A stretch of 64,000 nt of DNA from Rhodocaloribacter sp964552015 (lineage in GTDB: Bacteria; Bacteroidota; Rhodothermia; Rhodothermales; ISCAR-4553). Where the stretch lies: NCBI GenBank assembly GCA_964552015.1, contig CAZKFR010000009.1, positions 1 through 64,000 on the forward strand. Reading direction: 5' to 3'. The notes beneath the pieces are model-generated. The model searched no databases and was not told where the DNA came from. It saw only the letters and a list, made by a program, of their open reading frames with translations. Made by a program: the position numbers and the translations under genes. Positions 25,241 to 33,316 of the stretch are shown one piece after another (the stretch's first letter is position 1; every line of letters begins with the position of its first letter).

Positions 25241-26842
25241 CTACCAGAACATGATGTAGAGCCCGGCCGTGATGGCCAGGATGCCGAACGAGGCGGCCGC
25301 AAAGATGGGGTCGGTCTTGAACAGGGTCCGGTCCAGCGGAATGCCGTTCGGGCTGTCCTGGCCTTTCCCCTCGGCATACGAGATGCCCACGATGAGCGCC
25401 ACCGACACCAGGAAGGTGACCCCCATCCGGTCGAGGAACGGCAGCGAGGGTAGCAGCACCTTCATCAGCACCGAGAGCGGGATGCTCAGCAGGGCCGAGA
25501 CGAGCGCCGCGTTGGCCGTGGCCTTCTTCCAGAACAGCCCCATGATGAAGATGGCCAGCACGCCGGGGCTCACCATGCCCGTGTACTCCTGGATGTACTG
25601 GAAGACCTGATCGAGCGAGGCCAGCTGCGGTGCCAGCAGCGCGGCGATGACCATGCACGTCAGCGCCACGATGCGGCCCACCCGTACCAGTTCCGTCTCG
25701 GAGGCGTCCTGCTTGACATAGTGCCGGTACAGGTCCATCGTAAAGATGGTCGAGGTGCTGTTCATCATCGAAGCCAGCGACGACACGATGGCCGCGATCA
25801 GGGCGGCGAAGGTGAGCCCCTTCAGGCCGGGACCGACGTACGTGTTCAGCAGCCACGGATAGGCCTCGTCGCCGCGCGTGATGGGGGCGTCGAGCGCATA
25901 GGCCACGATGCCGGGGATGACCACGATCAGCGGGAGGAGGAGCTTCAGGAAGCCGGCGAAGGCCACGCCCCGTTGCGCTTCCTTCAGGTCCTTGGCCGCC
26001 AGCGCGCGCTGGATGATGTACTGGTTACACCCCCAGTAGAACAGGTTGGCGACCCACATCCCCCCCAGCAGGACGCTCAGGCCCGGCAACAGGTCGTAGG
26101 CATCCTGCGTGGCCCCGGTATCGTCGGTGTAGAGCAGTTCGCCCCGGTAGAGGATCATGTTGAAGCGGTCGCCGGCTTCGGCCAGCAGCTTGGAGAAGCC
26201 GGCGATGGCCCCCTCGCCCCCGCTGAAGGCATCCAGCGCCAGGTAGGTCGTCAGCAGCCCGCCGCCGACCAGGAAGACCACCTGCACCACGTCGGTCCAG
26301 GCCACCGCCTTGAGCCCTCCGTAGAGGCTGTAGACGGTCGCAAAGAGGGCCAGGCCGACGATGCCCCAGCCCAGCGGCACCCCCATGATGCCCTCCATGG
26401 CCAGCGCCCCCAGGTAGAGCACGCTCGTCAGGTTGACGAACACATAGACCAGCAGCCAGAACACCGCCAGCAGCGTCCGCACACGCGTGTCGTAGCGGAT
26501 CTCCAGAAACTGCGGCATCGTGTAGATGCCCTTGTTCAGGTAGATCGGCAGAAACAGCCAGGCCACCAGGAGCAGCGTCACGGCCGCCATCCACTCGTAG
26601 GTGGCGATGGCCAGACCGAGCCGGAAGCCCGACCCCGACATCCCGATAAACTGTTCGGCGGAAATGTTCGAGGCGATGAGCGAGGCCCCGATGGCCCACC
26701 ACGGCAGCGACTTGCTCGCCAGGAAATAGTCCTTGGTGTCCTTCTTGTGGCCTTTCTTCTCGCGTGAGACCAACAGCCCGATGGTGACGATCAGCACCAC
26801 GTAGCCACCGAAGACGAGGTAATCGATGGTGGAGAAGTTCAT
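25241..26842 (-). CDS. Sodium/solute symporter, SSS family (SGLT-like)
   Basis: The 533-residue inner-membrane protein has about 14 hydrophobic helices and the family signatures: DYFLASKSLPWWAIGASLIASNISAEQ is split over residues about 38-64, with the conserved GASLIASNISAEQFIGMSG core, then NLFYWGCNQYIIQRALAAK near 260 and SSLASMMNSTSTIFTMD near 345. These match sugar transporters such as vSGLT, which use the sodium gradient to import galactose or glucose. The exact substrate is not shown. It ends 14 bases from the convergent Spy-like gene. Confidence 0.9.
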   Translation of the reverse strand: MNFSTIDYLVFGGYVVLIVTIGLLVSREKKGHKKDTKDYFLASKSLPWWAIGASLIASNISAEQFIGMSGSGFRLGLAIATYEWMAAVTLLLVAWLFLPIYLNKGIYTMPQFLEIRYDTRVRTLLAVFWLLVYVFVNLTSVLYLGALAMEGIMGVPLGWGIVGLALFATVYSLYGGLKAVAWTDVVQVVFLVGGGLLTTYLALDAFSGGEGAIAGFSKLLAEAGDRFNMILYRGELLYTDDTGATQDAYDLLPGLSVLLGGMWVANLFYWGCNQYIIQRALAAKDLKEAQRGVAFAGFLKLLLPLIVVIPGIVAYALDAPITRGDEAYPWLLNTYVGPGLKGLTFAALIAAIVSSLASMMNSTSTIFTMDLYRHYVKQDASETELVRVGRIVALTCMVIAALLAPQLASLDQVFQYIQEYTGMVSPGVLAIFIMGLFWKKATANAALVSALLSIPLSVLMKVLLPSLPFLDRMGVTFLVSVALIVGISYAEGKGQDSPNGIPLDRTLFKTDPIFAAASFGILAITAGLYIMFW

Positions 26843-26897
26843 GGCAATGACGGCTTGCTGATGATAGGAAAGCAGGCCCGGAAGCCCTGCCGGCGCG

Positions 26898-26928
26898 GGA
26901 AAATAGCGCTTCGCCCCGGGAATTGAAA
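26898..26928 (-). promoter_or_regulatory. Possible promoter of the SSS symporter gene
   Basis: On the reverse strand TTTC (26925-26928), a 19-base spacer and TATTTTCC (26898-26905) approximate the Bacteroidota pattern, about 55 bases upstream of the start at 26842. Confidence 0.4.
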
Positions 26929-27008
26929 CCCTTTTCAGAGCATGCCGGGAACGAAGCGCTTCCAGCCTGAAAAAACCGCTACGTTCGCGAAGGACCGTTC
27001 GAGCGTGC

Positions 27009-28253
27009 TCAGTCCGCCTCGCCTTCGGCCTGCATGGCGCGGGCCACGCGCTCGACCTCCCGCCAGACGCGCAGCAGGTTGCCGCTCCAGAGCTGGGCGA
27101 TCTGCGCTTCGGTATACCCGCGCCGCACCAGTTCTCGCGTTACGTTGAACGTCTCGGAAGCATCCTGCCAGCCCCGGATACCGCCCCCCCCGTCGAAGTC
27201 GGAGCTAATGCCGACATGGTCGATGCCGATCAGGTTGACGGCATAGTCGATGTGGTCCACGAAGTCGCTCACGTCGGGGCCGGGCCAGCGCGCCTCGATC
27301 TCGTCCATGCGGGCGCGGTAGACGGCCCGGGCCGAGTCGGAGAGGGCCTGCCAGGCGGCGAACCCGGTGATCCCCATCTCTTCGCGCAGCGCTTCCACCG
27401 CGGCTACCTTTTCGGGCGGGTCGGCTTTCACGTAGGCGTCGAGCGCCACAATGTGAATCACGCCTCCGTTCTCTTTGAGCGCCCGGAGCTGCTCGTCGTC
27501 CATGTTGCGCGGATGGTCGGCCAGCGCCCGCACGCTCGAATGCGAGGCTATGACGGGTGCACGCGACACGCGGACGGCATCGAGCATGGCCGCCTTCGAG
27601 ATGTGCGAGACGTCGACCATGATGCCCAGGCGGTTCATCTCCCGGACGACCTCCTCGCCGAACGGGCTCAGTCCCCCGTGCTCGGCCTCGGCGTCCCCCA
27701 GGTCGGGCTGCGGCTGGGCCGAGTCGGCGATGTCGTTGTGGCCGTTGTGCGCCAGCGTGATGTACCGGGCTCCCAGGTCGTAATATTTTTTCAGGAGCGA
27801 AAGATCTTTCCCGATGACGTACCCGTTCTCGATGCCGATGGCTGCCACCAGCTTCCCTTCCCGGTGGATGCGCTCCACGTCATCGGCCGTATAGGCCAGC
27901 GCGATGCGGTCCGGATACATCTCTTCGGCCATGCGGTGGATGGCGTCGAACTTGATCATCGCGTCGGCCTTGGCCTTTTCATAGTTCTCCGGCGTGCGGG
28001 CCGTCTGCCCCACGTAGACGATGAAGAAGGCCGCATCCAGCCCGCCCTCCTCCATCTTCAGCAGGTTCACCTGCCGGTCGGCGTCGAGCGGGTCCACCTC
28101 GTCGGTGGCAAAGTTGAAGGGAATGTCGGCGTGCGTGTCGAGGGTGAGTACACGCTCGTGGATCGCACGGGCCTGTTCGAGGAGGGCCTCCTCCCCCCGA
28201 TCACAGCCCGCCATCAGGACGGCCAGCAGCGCCAGCCCGGTCAGTACGCGCAT
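27009..28253 (-). CDS. Membrane dipeptidase, peptidase family M19, lipoprotein
   Basis: The 414-residue protein starts with a lipoprotein signal (LALLAVLMAGC) and then has an M19 renal-dipeptidase domain. Zinc ligands are visible in LDTHADIPF (His-x-Asp), GIENGY (bridging Glu), the ITLAHNGHND segment, VDVSHISKAAM and SSDFDGGGG. M19 enzymes cleave dipeptides, including some with D-residues. It probably acts in the periplasm or at the cell surface. The start at 28253 is preferred over an upstream in-frame start because it leads straight into the signal peptide. Together with the POT transporter at 46770 it fits peptide scavenging. Confidence 0.92.
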   Translation of the reverse strand: MRVLTGLALLAVLMAGCDRGEEALLEQARAIHERVLTLDTHADIPFNFATDEVDPLDADRQVNLLKMEEGGLDAAFFIVYVGQTARTPENYEKAKADAMIKFDAIHRMAEEMYPDRIALAYTADDVERIHREGKLVAAIGIENGYVIGKDLSLLKKYYDLGARYITLAHNGHNDIADSAQPQPDLGDAEAEHGGLSPFGEEVVREMNRLGIMVDVSHISKAAMLDAVRVSRAPVIASHSSVRALADHPRNMDDEQLRALKENGGVIHIVALDAYVKADPPEKVAAVEALREEMGITGFAAWQALSDSARAVYRARMDEIEARWPGPDVSDFVDHIDYAVNLIGIDHVGISSDFDGGGGIRGWQDASETFNVTRELVRRGYTEAQIAQLWSGNLLRVWREVERVARAMQAEGEAD

Positions 28254-28289
28254 CGGTCGTTCTCCCGTTGTGGAACCTGGAACAGCGCC

Positions 28290-28297
28290 CCAATATA
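28290..28297 (-). promoter_or_regulatory. Possible -7 element for the dipeptidase gene
   Basis: TATATTGG on the reverse strand, one base from TAnnTTTG, about 37 bases upstream of the start at 28253. The -33 region overlaps the end of the next gene and is weak. Confidence 0.35.
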
Positions 28298-28308
28298 GGG
28301 GACGCACG

Positions 28309-30402
28309 TCAGAAGGTGTAGCGATGGCGGAGGACGACGTAGCGGTCGGTGTACTCGGCCTGGCCCCGGTACGTGTCATAGCCCAGTTGCACCTCCAGCT
28401 CCATGTCGCGGTGGAGGCGGTAGGCGCCGCGCAGGGTGAACGACGTGCGATCGGAGCCGGGCAACAGGAGCGGCCCCTCGAGGGAGGGGAAGATCAGCTC
28501 GACCTCCGCCTGATGCACGTTCTGAATCGCCATCGAGAGGTCGAGGGCGGGTCGCTCCATCCGGTAGCCCACGCTCCCCGAGACGGTCGTCAGGTTCTGG
28601 AGGTCGCCCTGATCGCCGGAGGTCACTTTCAGGCGCGTCAGTTGCAGGTTCAGGTAGAAGGGCCGCGGAAACTGTTCGCTCAGCCCGACCGTCAGGCTCC
28701 GGGTGACGCTGTTCAGGGCCGGCTGGAGGTCGTCGCTCCGGTCGGTGTAGGTGTAGGAGAGGTTGAGGCCGTGCTGAAAACCGCCGGTGCGAGCCAGGTG
28801 ATAGCCGCCCACGGTGAACGAGGTCAGGCGGGTGTCCGTCTGCGGGTTGCCGGTACCTTCGGCCGTCGTGCGCCGGTTCTGAAGGCGCGTGCTCACGAAG
28901 AGCCAGGTGGGCCGCCGCCAGGGCGAGACGGCGACCTGCCCGGCGAACAGGTCGGCCTCCAGGGTGGAGCGCAGCGTCTCGTCGCGGGGAGGCGTGCCGT
29001 AGTGCCGGTAGCTCAGCATCCCGGTGAGGCGACCGCCGAACATCTTGAAGCGATCCGTGAGGGTCAGCGTGCGGCGATCGTTGAGCAGGAAGGGGTTGGC
29101 AAAGGAAACATACGCTTCGCCGACGTGCTGCCATGACGCCGTGAGCGTATGCCCGGACGCCGCGACGCGCCCCTGCACGTACCAGGCCAGCGACGAGAGC
29201 CGGTCCAGGCGGAGGGGGACGGTCGTGGTGTTGAAGGTGATGAGCCAGTCGTAATCGGCCGGATCGATCGGAATGTTGGTATCGAAGAGCGAATCGATCC
29301 GGGCTTTGGTAGCGGGTCCCCGGCCGGCATCCTCGGTCGTGATGCTCAGGGCCGCGCCCCCTTCCAGCCGGAAGCGTCCCTGGAGGAGGCGCAGGCTCAG
29401 GTCGCTGCCGACGACCAGGTTCTCCATCGGAGCGAGGCCGCTGGCTTCGGCCAGGCCCGCATCGATCGAGCCCTGATCGTCGCGGGCGCGGGACACGTCG
29501 AGCCCCCAGCGCACGGAGCGCTCGCTGCCCACGCTGAGCCGGGCGGCAGCCAGCATGCGAGCATAGGTCCCGGGCAGGCGCGTCACCCCGTCGAAGAGGC
29601 CCGGGTCGATGCCGCGCCGGAGCTGCCCGTACACGCCGGAGAGCGATACCGGGCGAAAAGCCACCTCGCCCAGCACCCCCCGCGTGCGGACGCCATCCAC
29701 GATGAGGGGATTATAGAAGGGGGTGTTGTCTCCGAAGAGCAGCGTCAGGTGCTCGGAGCGAACGCCGAAGAGGAACCGGTTGCGCGGCTGCGTGCGGGCA
29801 TCTTCGTCCGTCGTCAGAAAGAGGCGCACCGGGAACGTGAAGGCTCCGTAGCGGCCTTCCACATCGGCCTGCAGCACATAGGTGCGCAGGGGCTCCTGGC
29901 GCAGATCGCGCCGGCCGGAGAAGTCCGAGGTCTTCGTGTCGAGCAGGGTCGTGCCCGAGAACGCGAACCGGCGTGCCGAAACGCGCGGCGGACGGGGGGA
30001 GGTCTCCCCGGCCCCACCGCCCTGCACCCGGAACGTCCAGCGCAAGGCGGGCAGCGCCTTCCCGCCGGCGGCCTCGGCCTCGATCGCCACCTCGTGCGTG
30101 CCCGCGCCGAGCTTGCCCGGGTACAGGAGCCGCACGGTCCGTTCCGATGCCTTGGCTTCCCGCGTCAGGTCGAGCCCGTCCACATAGACGCGTGCGGACG
30201 CCGGGTCGAGCCGCTGCCCACCGGCAAGCCGGACGACGACGAACACGCTGCCGTCGGGCAGGAGGGTATCCGGCGCCGGGCTGAGGATACGCCAGGGCCC
30301 GCCGGCCTCCTGGGCCCACCCCATACCCGCCAGGGCACTCCACAGCAGGCCGGCTACCAGACCAGCATGAAAAAACGTCTTTCCCCGCATCAACCGTTTC
30401 AT
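28309..30402 (-). CDS. Outer-membrane beta-barrel protein of unknown function
   Basis: The 697-residue product has a signal peptide (MKRLMRGKTFFHAGLVAGLLWSALAGMG, residues 1-30), an N-terminal Ig-like domain of about 95 residues (WRILSPAPDTLLPDGSVF to LRWTFRVQ) and a long series of amphipathic strands. Strand signatures include FSGTTLLDTKTSDFSG, HLTLLFGDNTPFYNP and the C-terminal YTDRYVVLRHRYTF, with the terminal Phe typical of outer-membrane barrels. This layout is common in uncharacterised Bacteroidota proteins. No TonB box or plug domain is visible, so TonB-dependent uptake is unlikely. Its partner, if any, is unknown. Confidence 0.8.
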   Translation of the reverse strand: MKRLMRGKTFFHAGLVAGLLWSALAGMGWAQEAGGPWRILSPAPDTLLPDGSVFVVVRLAGGQRLDPASARVYVDGLDLTREAKASERTVRLLYPGKLGAGTHEVAIEAEAAGGKALPALRWTFRVQGGGAGETSPRPPRVSARRFAFSGTTLLDTKTSDFSGRRDLRQEPLRTYVLQADVEGRYGAFTFPVRLFLTTDEDARTQPRNRFLFGVRSEHLTLLFGDNTPFYNPLIVDGVRTRGVLGEVAFRPVSLSGVYGQLRRGIDPGLFDGVTRLPGTYARMLAAARLSVGSERSVRWGLDVSRARDDQGSIDAGLAEASGLAPMENLVVGSDLSLRLLQGRFRLEGGAALSITTEDAGRGPATKARIDSLFDTNIPIDPADYDWLITFNTTTVPLRLDRLSSLAWYVQGRVAASGHTLTASWQHVGEAYVSFANPFLLNDRRTLTLTDRFKMFGGRLTGMLSYRHYGTPPRDETLRSTLEADLFAGQVAVSPWRRPTWLFVSTRLQNRRTTAEGTGNPQTDTRLTSFTVGGYHLARTGGFQHGLNLSYTYTDRSDDLQPALNSVTRSLTVGLSEQFPRPFYLNLQLTRLKVTSGDQGDLQNLTTVSGSVGYRMERPALDLSMAIQNVHQAEVELIFPSLEGPLLLPGSDRTSFTLRGAYRLHRDMELEVQLGYDTYRGQAEYTDRYVVLRHRYTF

Positions 30403-30465
30403 CCCGTTTGATCGCACGACTTCCCGGCCCACTCGACGGCAGGTTCGCCAAGAAACCAAAATCCC

Positions 30466-30505
30466 ACAAAAACAACAAACCCCCGGCTGATGACGCTATC
30501 GGGGG
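30466..30505 (-). terminator. Intrinsic terminator for the 30556 gene
   Basis: On the reverse strand a hairpin with CCCCCG/CGGGGG arms (30500-30505 and 30480-30485) is followed by TTTGTTGTTTTTG (30466-30479). It lies 50 bases past the stop codon at 30556. Confidence 0.6.
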
Positions 30506-30555
30506 TCGTGCAAGAATCTTAAGCGCCGTGCCGGGCCCACGCTGCCCGGCTGGCC

Positions 30556-30927
30556 TCACGCAGCCCGGGCCGGCACCTGACCCGGCAGGGCCGGAGCCAT
30601 GACCATTCCCAAAGCCGGACCCCGGTCGATGGCGAACTTCCACCGGCCGGCACCCTCGACCCACATCCAGAAGGTCGAGCCGTCTTTCAGGACGAGCTCC
30701 AGGTTGCTGAACGGCGACCCGGTCCACCACTCCACCCGGTCGACTTCGTGCAACCACAGGGTATGGTGATAGCGGCCCGAGAGCCCCCAACCCTTCAGGA
30801 CGATCCGATCCTCAAAGAGCCGGGCCTTGCCCAGGAAAAGCCGACGGCCCGGCAGCCGAAAACGGTTCACGAAGCGCGGCGCGGCGCTACGGCGCCGGCG
30901 AGGGATGTGCGAGGATGCGCGCAACAT
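30556..30927 (-). CDS. Small basic protein of unknown function
   Basis: The chosen start at 30927 gives 123 residues. The N-terminus is basic (IPRRRRSAAPRFVNRFRLPGRR). The middle has strand-like segments (ARLFEDRIVLKGWGLSG, HTLWLHEVDRVEWWTG, LELVLKDGSTFWMWVE) that recall PH-like barrels found in small bacterial proteins. That fold guess is weak. No export signal or membrane helix is seen. The frame is open further upstream to 31110, but the extension is low-complexity and probably untranslated. A terminator follows it. Confidence 0.55.
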   Translation of the reverse strand: MLRASSHIPRRRRSAAPRFVNRFRLPGRRLFLGKARLFEDRIVLKGWGLSGRYHHTLWLHEVDRVEWWTGSPFSNLELVLKDGSTFWMWVEGAGRWKFAIDRGPALGMVMAPALPGQVPARAA

Positions 30928-31085
30928 AGGGTCCGGGGCTCTCGCGGCGTCCCTGCCCGGGACGGCCACGCATCGGAAAGGGGATCGACCCGCCCGGCCG
31001 GGCGGTGATCCGGAGAACCCTTCCGGTATCGGCCACAGCGCCTCGTTGTTTAAGCCCGGCCGGAACGCGCGCCTCGATCCCCCCG

Positions 31086-31123
31086 AAAAACCAACCCGCC
31101 CGGTCTGCACGGACCGGACGGGT
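31086..31123 (-). terminator. Intrinsic terminator after the anti-sigma gene
   Basis: On the reverse strand a 12-bp stem with one mismatch (31112-31123 and 31094-31105), a 6-base loop and a TGGTTTTT tail (31086-31093). It lies about 40 bases past the stop at 31162. Confidence 0.75.
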
Positions 31124-31161
31124 CGTCTCCGGGAAACCCCGGCATCCCTACGGCAAGGGTC

Positions 31162-32157
31162 TTATTCCGCCAGCCGGATTTTCTGCCCGCGGATGACGGG
31201 GCGCACCCCTCCGCCTTCATAGAAAGCCACCACGTTGAGCGTATACCGCTGACCCGGCTCCAGCATCTTCGGATCGAGCGTCCAGCGGTTCTCCGTCACA
31301 TCCGCCTCCAGCACTTTCTGGTTCTGCCCGTCGTACAACCCGACCCGGTAGTTCGAGACCGGGCGCTCTTCGACGGCCGGCCAGGTGAACACCACCTTGT
31401 CCTCGCCGGACGCCAGGACCAGCACCTCGTTGTGCAGGGTGATGCCGGGCAGGCGGCCGCTCATGACCTGATCCGGGTTGGCGATGGCATTCTGCACTTC
31501 CTCCAGCGAGATGACCTGCGTCCCGCCGAACATGGGCACGACCAGGAGGAGGACCACCGTGGCGACGGCCAGGGCCAGGGCCGGCGCGCGCATCGGGCCG
31601 CCCAGCACCTCCTCGCTCCACCGCTCGATGCGTTCCCACGCCGTCTGCAGACGGCGTTCGATCCCTTTCCAGCGTGCCGTCACCGGCGTGCGGTCGGCGG
31701 TGCTCCGGCCCGAGGGGAGCAGCACCTGTGCCAGCGCTTCGCGCGGCGCCCGGTCGGCGGCAGGGACCGGCGTATGCAGGTCGTGCAGTGCCCGGGCATA
31801 GTGCTGGTAGCAAACATGGCAGGAGGCCAGGTGGCCGGCCACGTCACGGCGCTCCGCTTCCGGCAGCGCATCCTCGATGAACGCCGCCAGGGTCGCTTCC
31901 GTGAGATGACCGCGCTCCGACACCTCATCGGGGTCATAGAGGTTCGTCAGCATCACGTGATAGCCCACCTGCTGCAACGCACGCACCCGCTCGACCTCGG
32001 CGGCGCAGGCATTGCAGTACTGCACGTGGGCGGCAATGGCCCGTTGCACGGGCGGCTCATAGCCCCCCTGCAGGTAGCGCATGACCTCCCCCGGGGTCAT
32101 CTGGCAGATCGGGCACCCCGTCTTGGTGAAAGGCGTTTCTTGAGCTGTCATGATCAT
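31162..32157 (-). CDS. Transmembrane anti-sigma-type protein with two zinc-finger modules
   Basis: The 331-residue product has two ZAS/zf-HC2-like modules in its cytoplasmic N-terminus: HVQYCNACAAE (about 44-54, preceded by CPIC) and HLASCHVCYQHY (about 108-119), both H-x3-C-x2-C. A transmembrane helix lies near 190-212 (ALALAVATVVLLLVVPMF). The C-terminal 110 residues look like a fibronectin-III-type domain in the periplasm (FTWPAVEERPVSNYRVGLYD). The start codon lies three bases beyond the stop of the sigma-like gene. This is a classic sigma/anti-sigma pair, although most such proteins have a single finger. The periplasmic domain is presumably the sensor. Confidence 0.8.
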   Translation of the reverse strand: MIMTAQETPFTKTGCPICQMTPGEVMRYLQGGYEPPVQRAIAAHVQYCNACAAEVERVRALQQVGYHVMLTNLYDPDEVSERGHLTEATLAAFIEDALPEAERRDVAGHLASCHVCYQHYARALHDLHTPVPAADRAPREALAQVLLPSGRSTADRTPVTARWKGIERRLQTAWERIERWSEEVLGGPMRAPALALAVATVVLLLVVPMFGGTQVISLEEVQNAIANPDQVMSGRLPGITLHNEVLVLASGEDKVVFTWPAVEERPVSNYRVGLYDGQNQKVLEADVTENRWTLDPKMLEPGQRYTLNVVAFYEGGGVRPVIRGQKIRLAE

Positions 32158-32160
32158 GGC

Positions 32161-33213
32161 TTAGGATCCTGCCTTGGCGGAGTGGCGGCCGGACGCATCG
32201 GGCTTGATCCCCATGTTTTTCAGCAACGCCTTGAGCCCCTTCACAGTGACCATGTCGGGTCCCCCGGGCCTGTCGCTCTCCAGCCAGTTAAATGCATTGG
32301 TAACAACGTCCGGATAACGTTCCTGGAGCTGGGTACCCAGCGTCTTCAAAATGCTGTCGACCGATTGATAGACGGTGTGGATCGTCACGTTTCCGGTTCG
32401 CGGTTGCACCGGCAGCGTGATCCCGAGCATCTCGCACCGTTCCAGGATGGAGCGAGCATCGAGTTCCTGGTCGAACACCATGTCGAGCAGGATCTTGTGA
32501 TGCTCGGGCAATTCCCGGATCAGATCGCACACCTTCTCCCAGATCTGATCCACGGCGCGCTGCATCGGAATCACACGCAACCCCTCATGGTGTTCGAGGG
32601 GCAAGGTGTCGTCCAGAGCATGTTCCGGGTTGCGCAGGATCAGATGGAGGTTGCCGTTGGTCATCAGGGCGTGCGTCACCCGCTCCTGGGCCTGCTCGGT
32701 CTCCTGAACCGAGAGCCCCACCTTGCGCGCGATGGTTTCCGTGGGCCGCTGCATGACCATTTGCTTGAAGACCCGTTGATCCTGCACGGACAGCCGCTGT
32801 ATCTCCGGCGGCACGGTGATCTGATCGACCCGCAGCTTGCGCCGATGCCGGATCCAGTCCGTCCGAAGGTGGCCGTGCAGGACGGCCGCCACGAACGTTT
32901 CCAGACTGGCCCGGCCGTCATAGTGCTTCAGCTTGCCGGTGCGCTGGTCCCGTTTGTACAGGTAGTCAAAGATGAAGGCATAGATCTCGAGTCCCTCATC
33001 GCAACTGGGCCGGTTGTCGTTCTCGGGCTGAACGCCCCCGGCCTTGAGCGCATGAAAGACGCAGAATACGCCACCTTGTTTGTAGGGGCAGGCCTCGTAG
33101 CATAACTGCCAGGCCCGCCGCCATACGCGGTCGGAGAACTGCTGGACGAACCGGTTCCACGCCTCGACGTCACCGTCGAAGATGCGCTGAACCCACGTCA
33201 GCTCCTCCGCATG
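32161..33213 (-). CDS. Sigma-70-family-like factor with Cys-containing insertion (5' end lost in the gap)
   Basis: The frame is open from the gap edge to the stop at 32161, 350 residues. The first visible residues (WVQRIFDGDVEAWNRF) fit sigma region 2.1, so probably only a short N-terminus is missing. A segment with four Cys (CYEACPYK, GGVFCVF, RPSCDEG) separates 2.1 from region 2.2-2.4 (YDGRASLETFVAAVLHGHL, TDWIRHRRK). Two later parts look like region 4 helices: VQDQRVFKQM followed by TIARKVGLSVQETEQ, and a second with IRELPEHHKILLDMVF and HTVYQSVDSILKTLG. Ordinary ECF factors are about 170-200 residues. The membrane anti-sigma follows immediately. The Cys insertion might bind metal or sense redox state; this is inference. 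Confidence 0.7.
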   Translation of the reverse strand, partial: HAEELTWVQRIFDGDVEAWNRFVQQFSDRVWRRAWQLCYEACPYKQGGVFCVFHALKAGGVQPENDNRPSCDEGLEIYAFIFDYLYKRDQRTGKLKHYDGRASLETFVAAVLHGHLRTDWIRHRRKLRVDQITVPPEIQRLSVQDQRVFKQMVMQRPTETIARKVGLSVQETEQAQERVTHALMTNGNLHLILRNPEHALDDTLPLEHHEGLRVIPMQRAVDQIWEKVCDLIRELPEHHKILLDMVFDQELDARSILERCEMLGITLPVQPRTGNVTIHTVYQSVDSILKTLGTQLQERYPDVVTNAFNWLESDRPGGPDMVTVKGLKALLKNMGIKPDASGRHSAKAGS

Positions 33214-33313
33214 NNNNNNNNNNNNNNNNNNNNNNNNNNNNNNNNNNNNNNNNNNNNNNNNNNNNNNNNNNNNNNNNNNNNNNNNNNNNNNNNNNNNNNN
33301 NNNNNNNNNNNNN
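33214..33313. other. Assembly gap of 100 N
   Basis: Exactly 100 undetermined bases, a conventional placeholder for a gap of unknown length. It removes the start of the sigma-like gene and the spacer to the subtilisin gene, so the adjacency of these two genes is not proven. Confidence 0.99.
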
Positions 33314-33316
33314 GCC

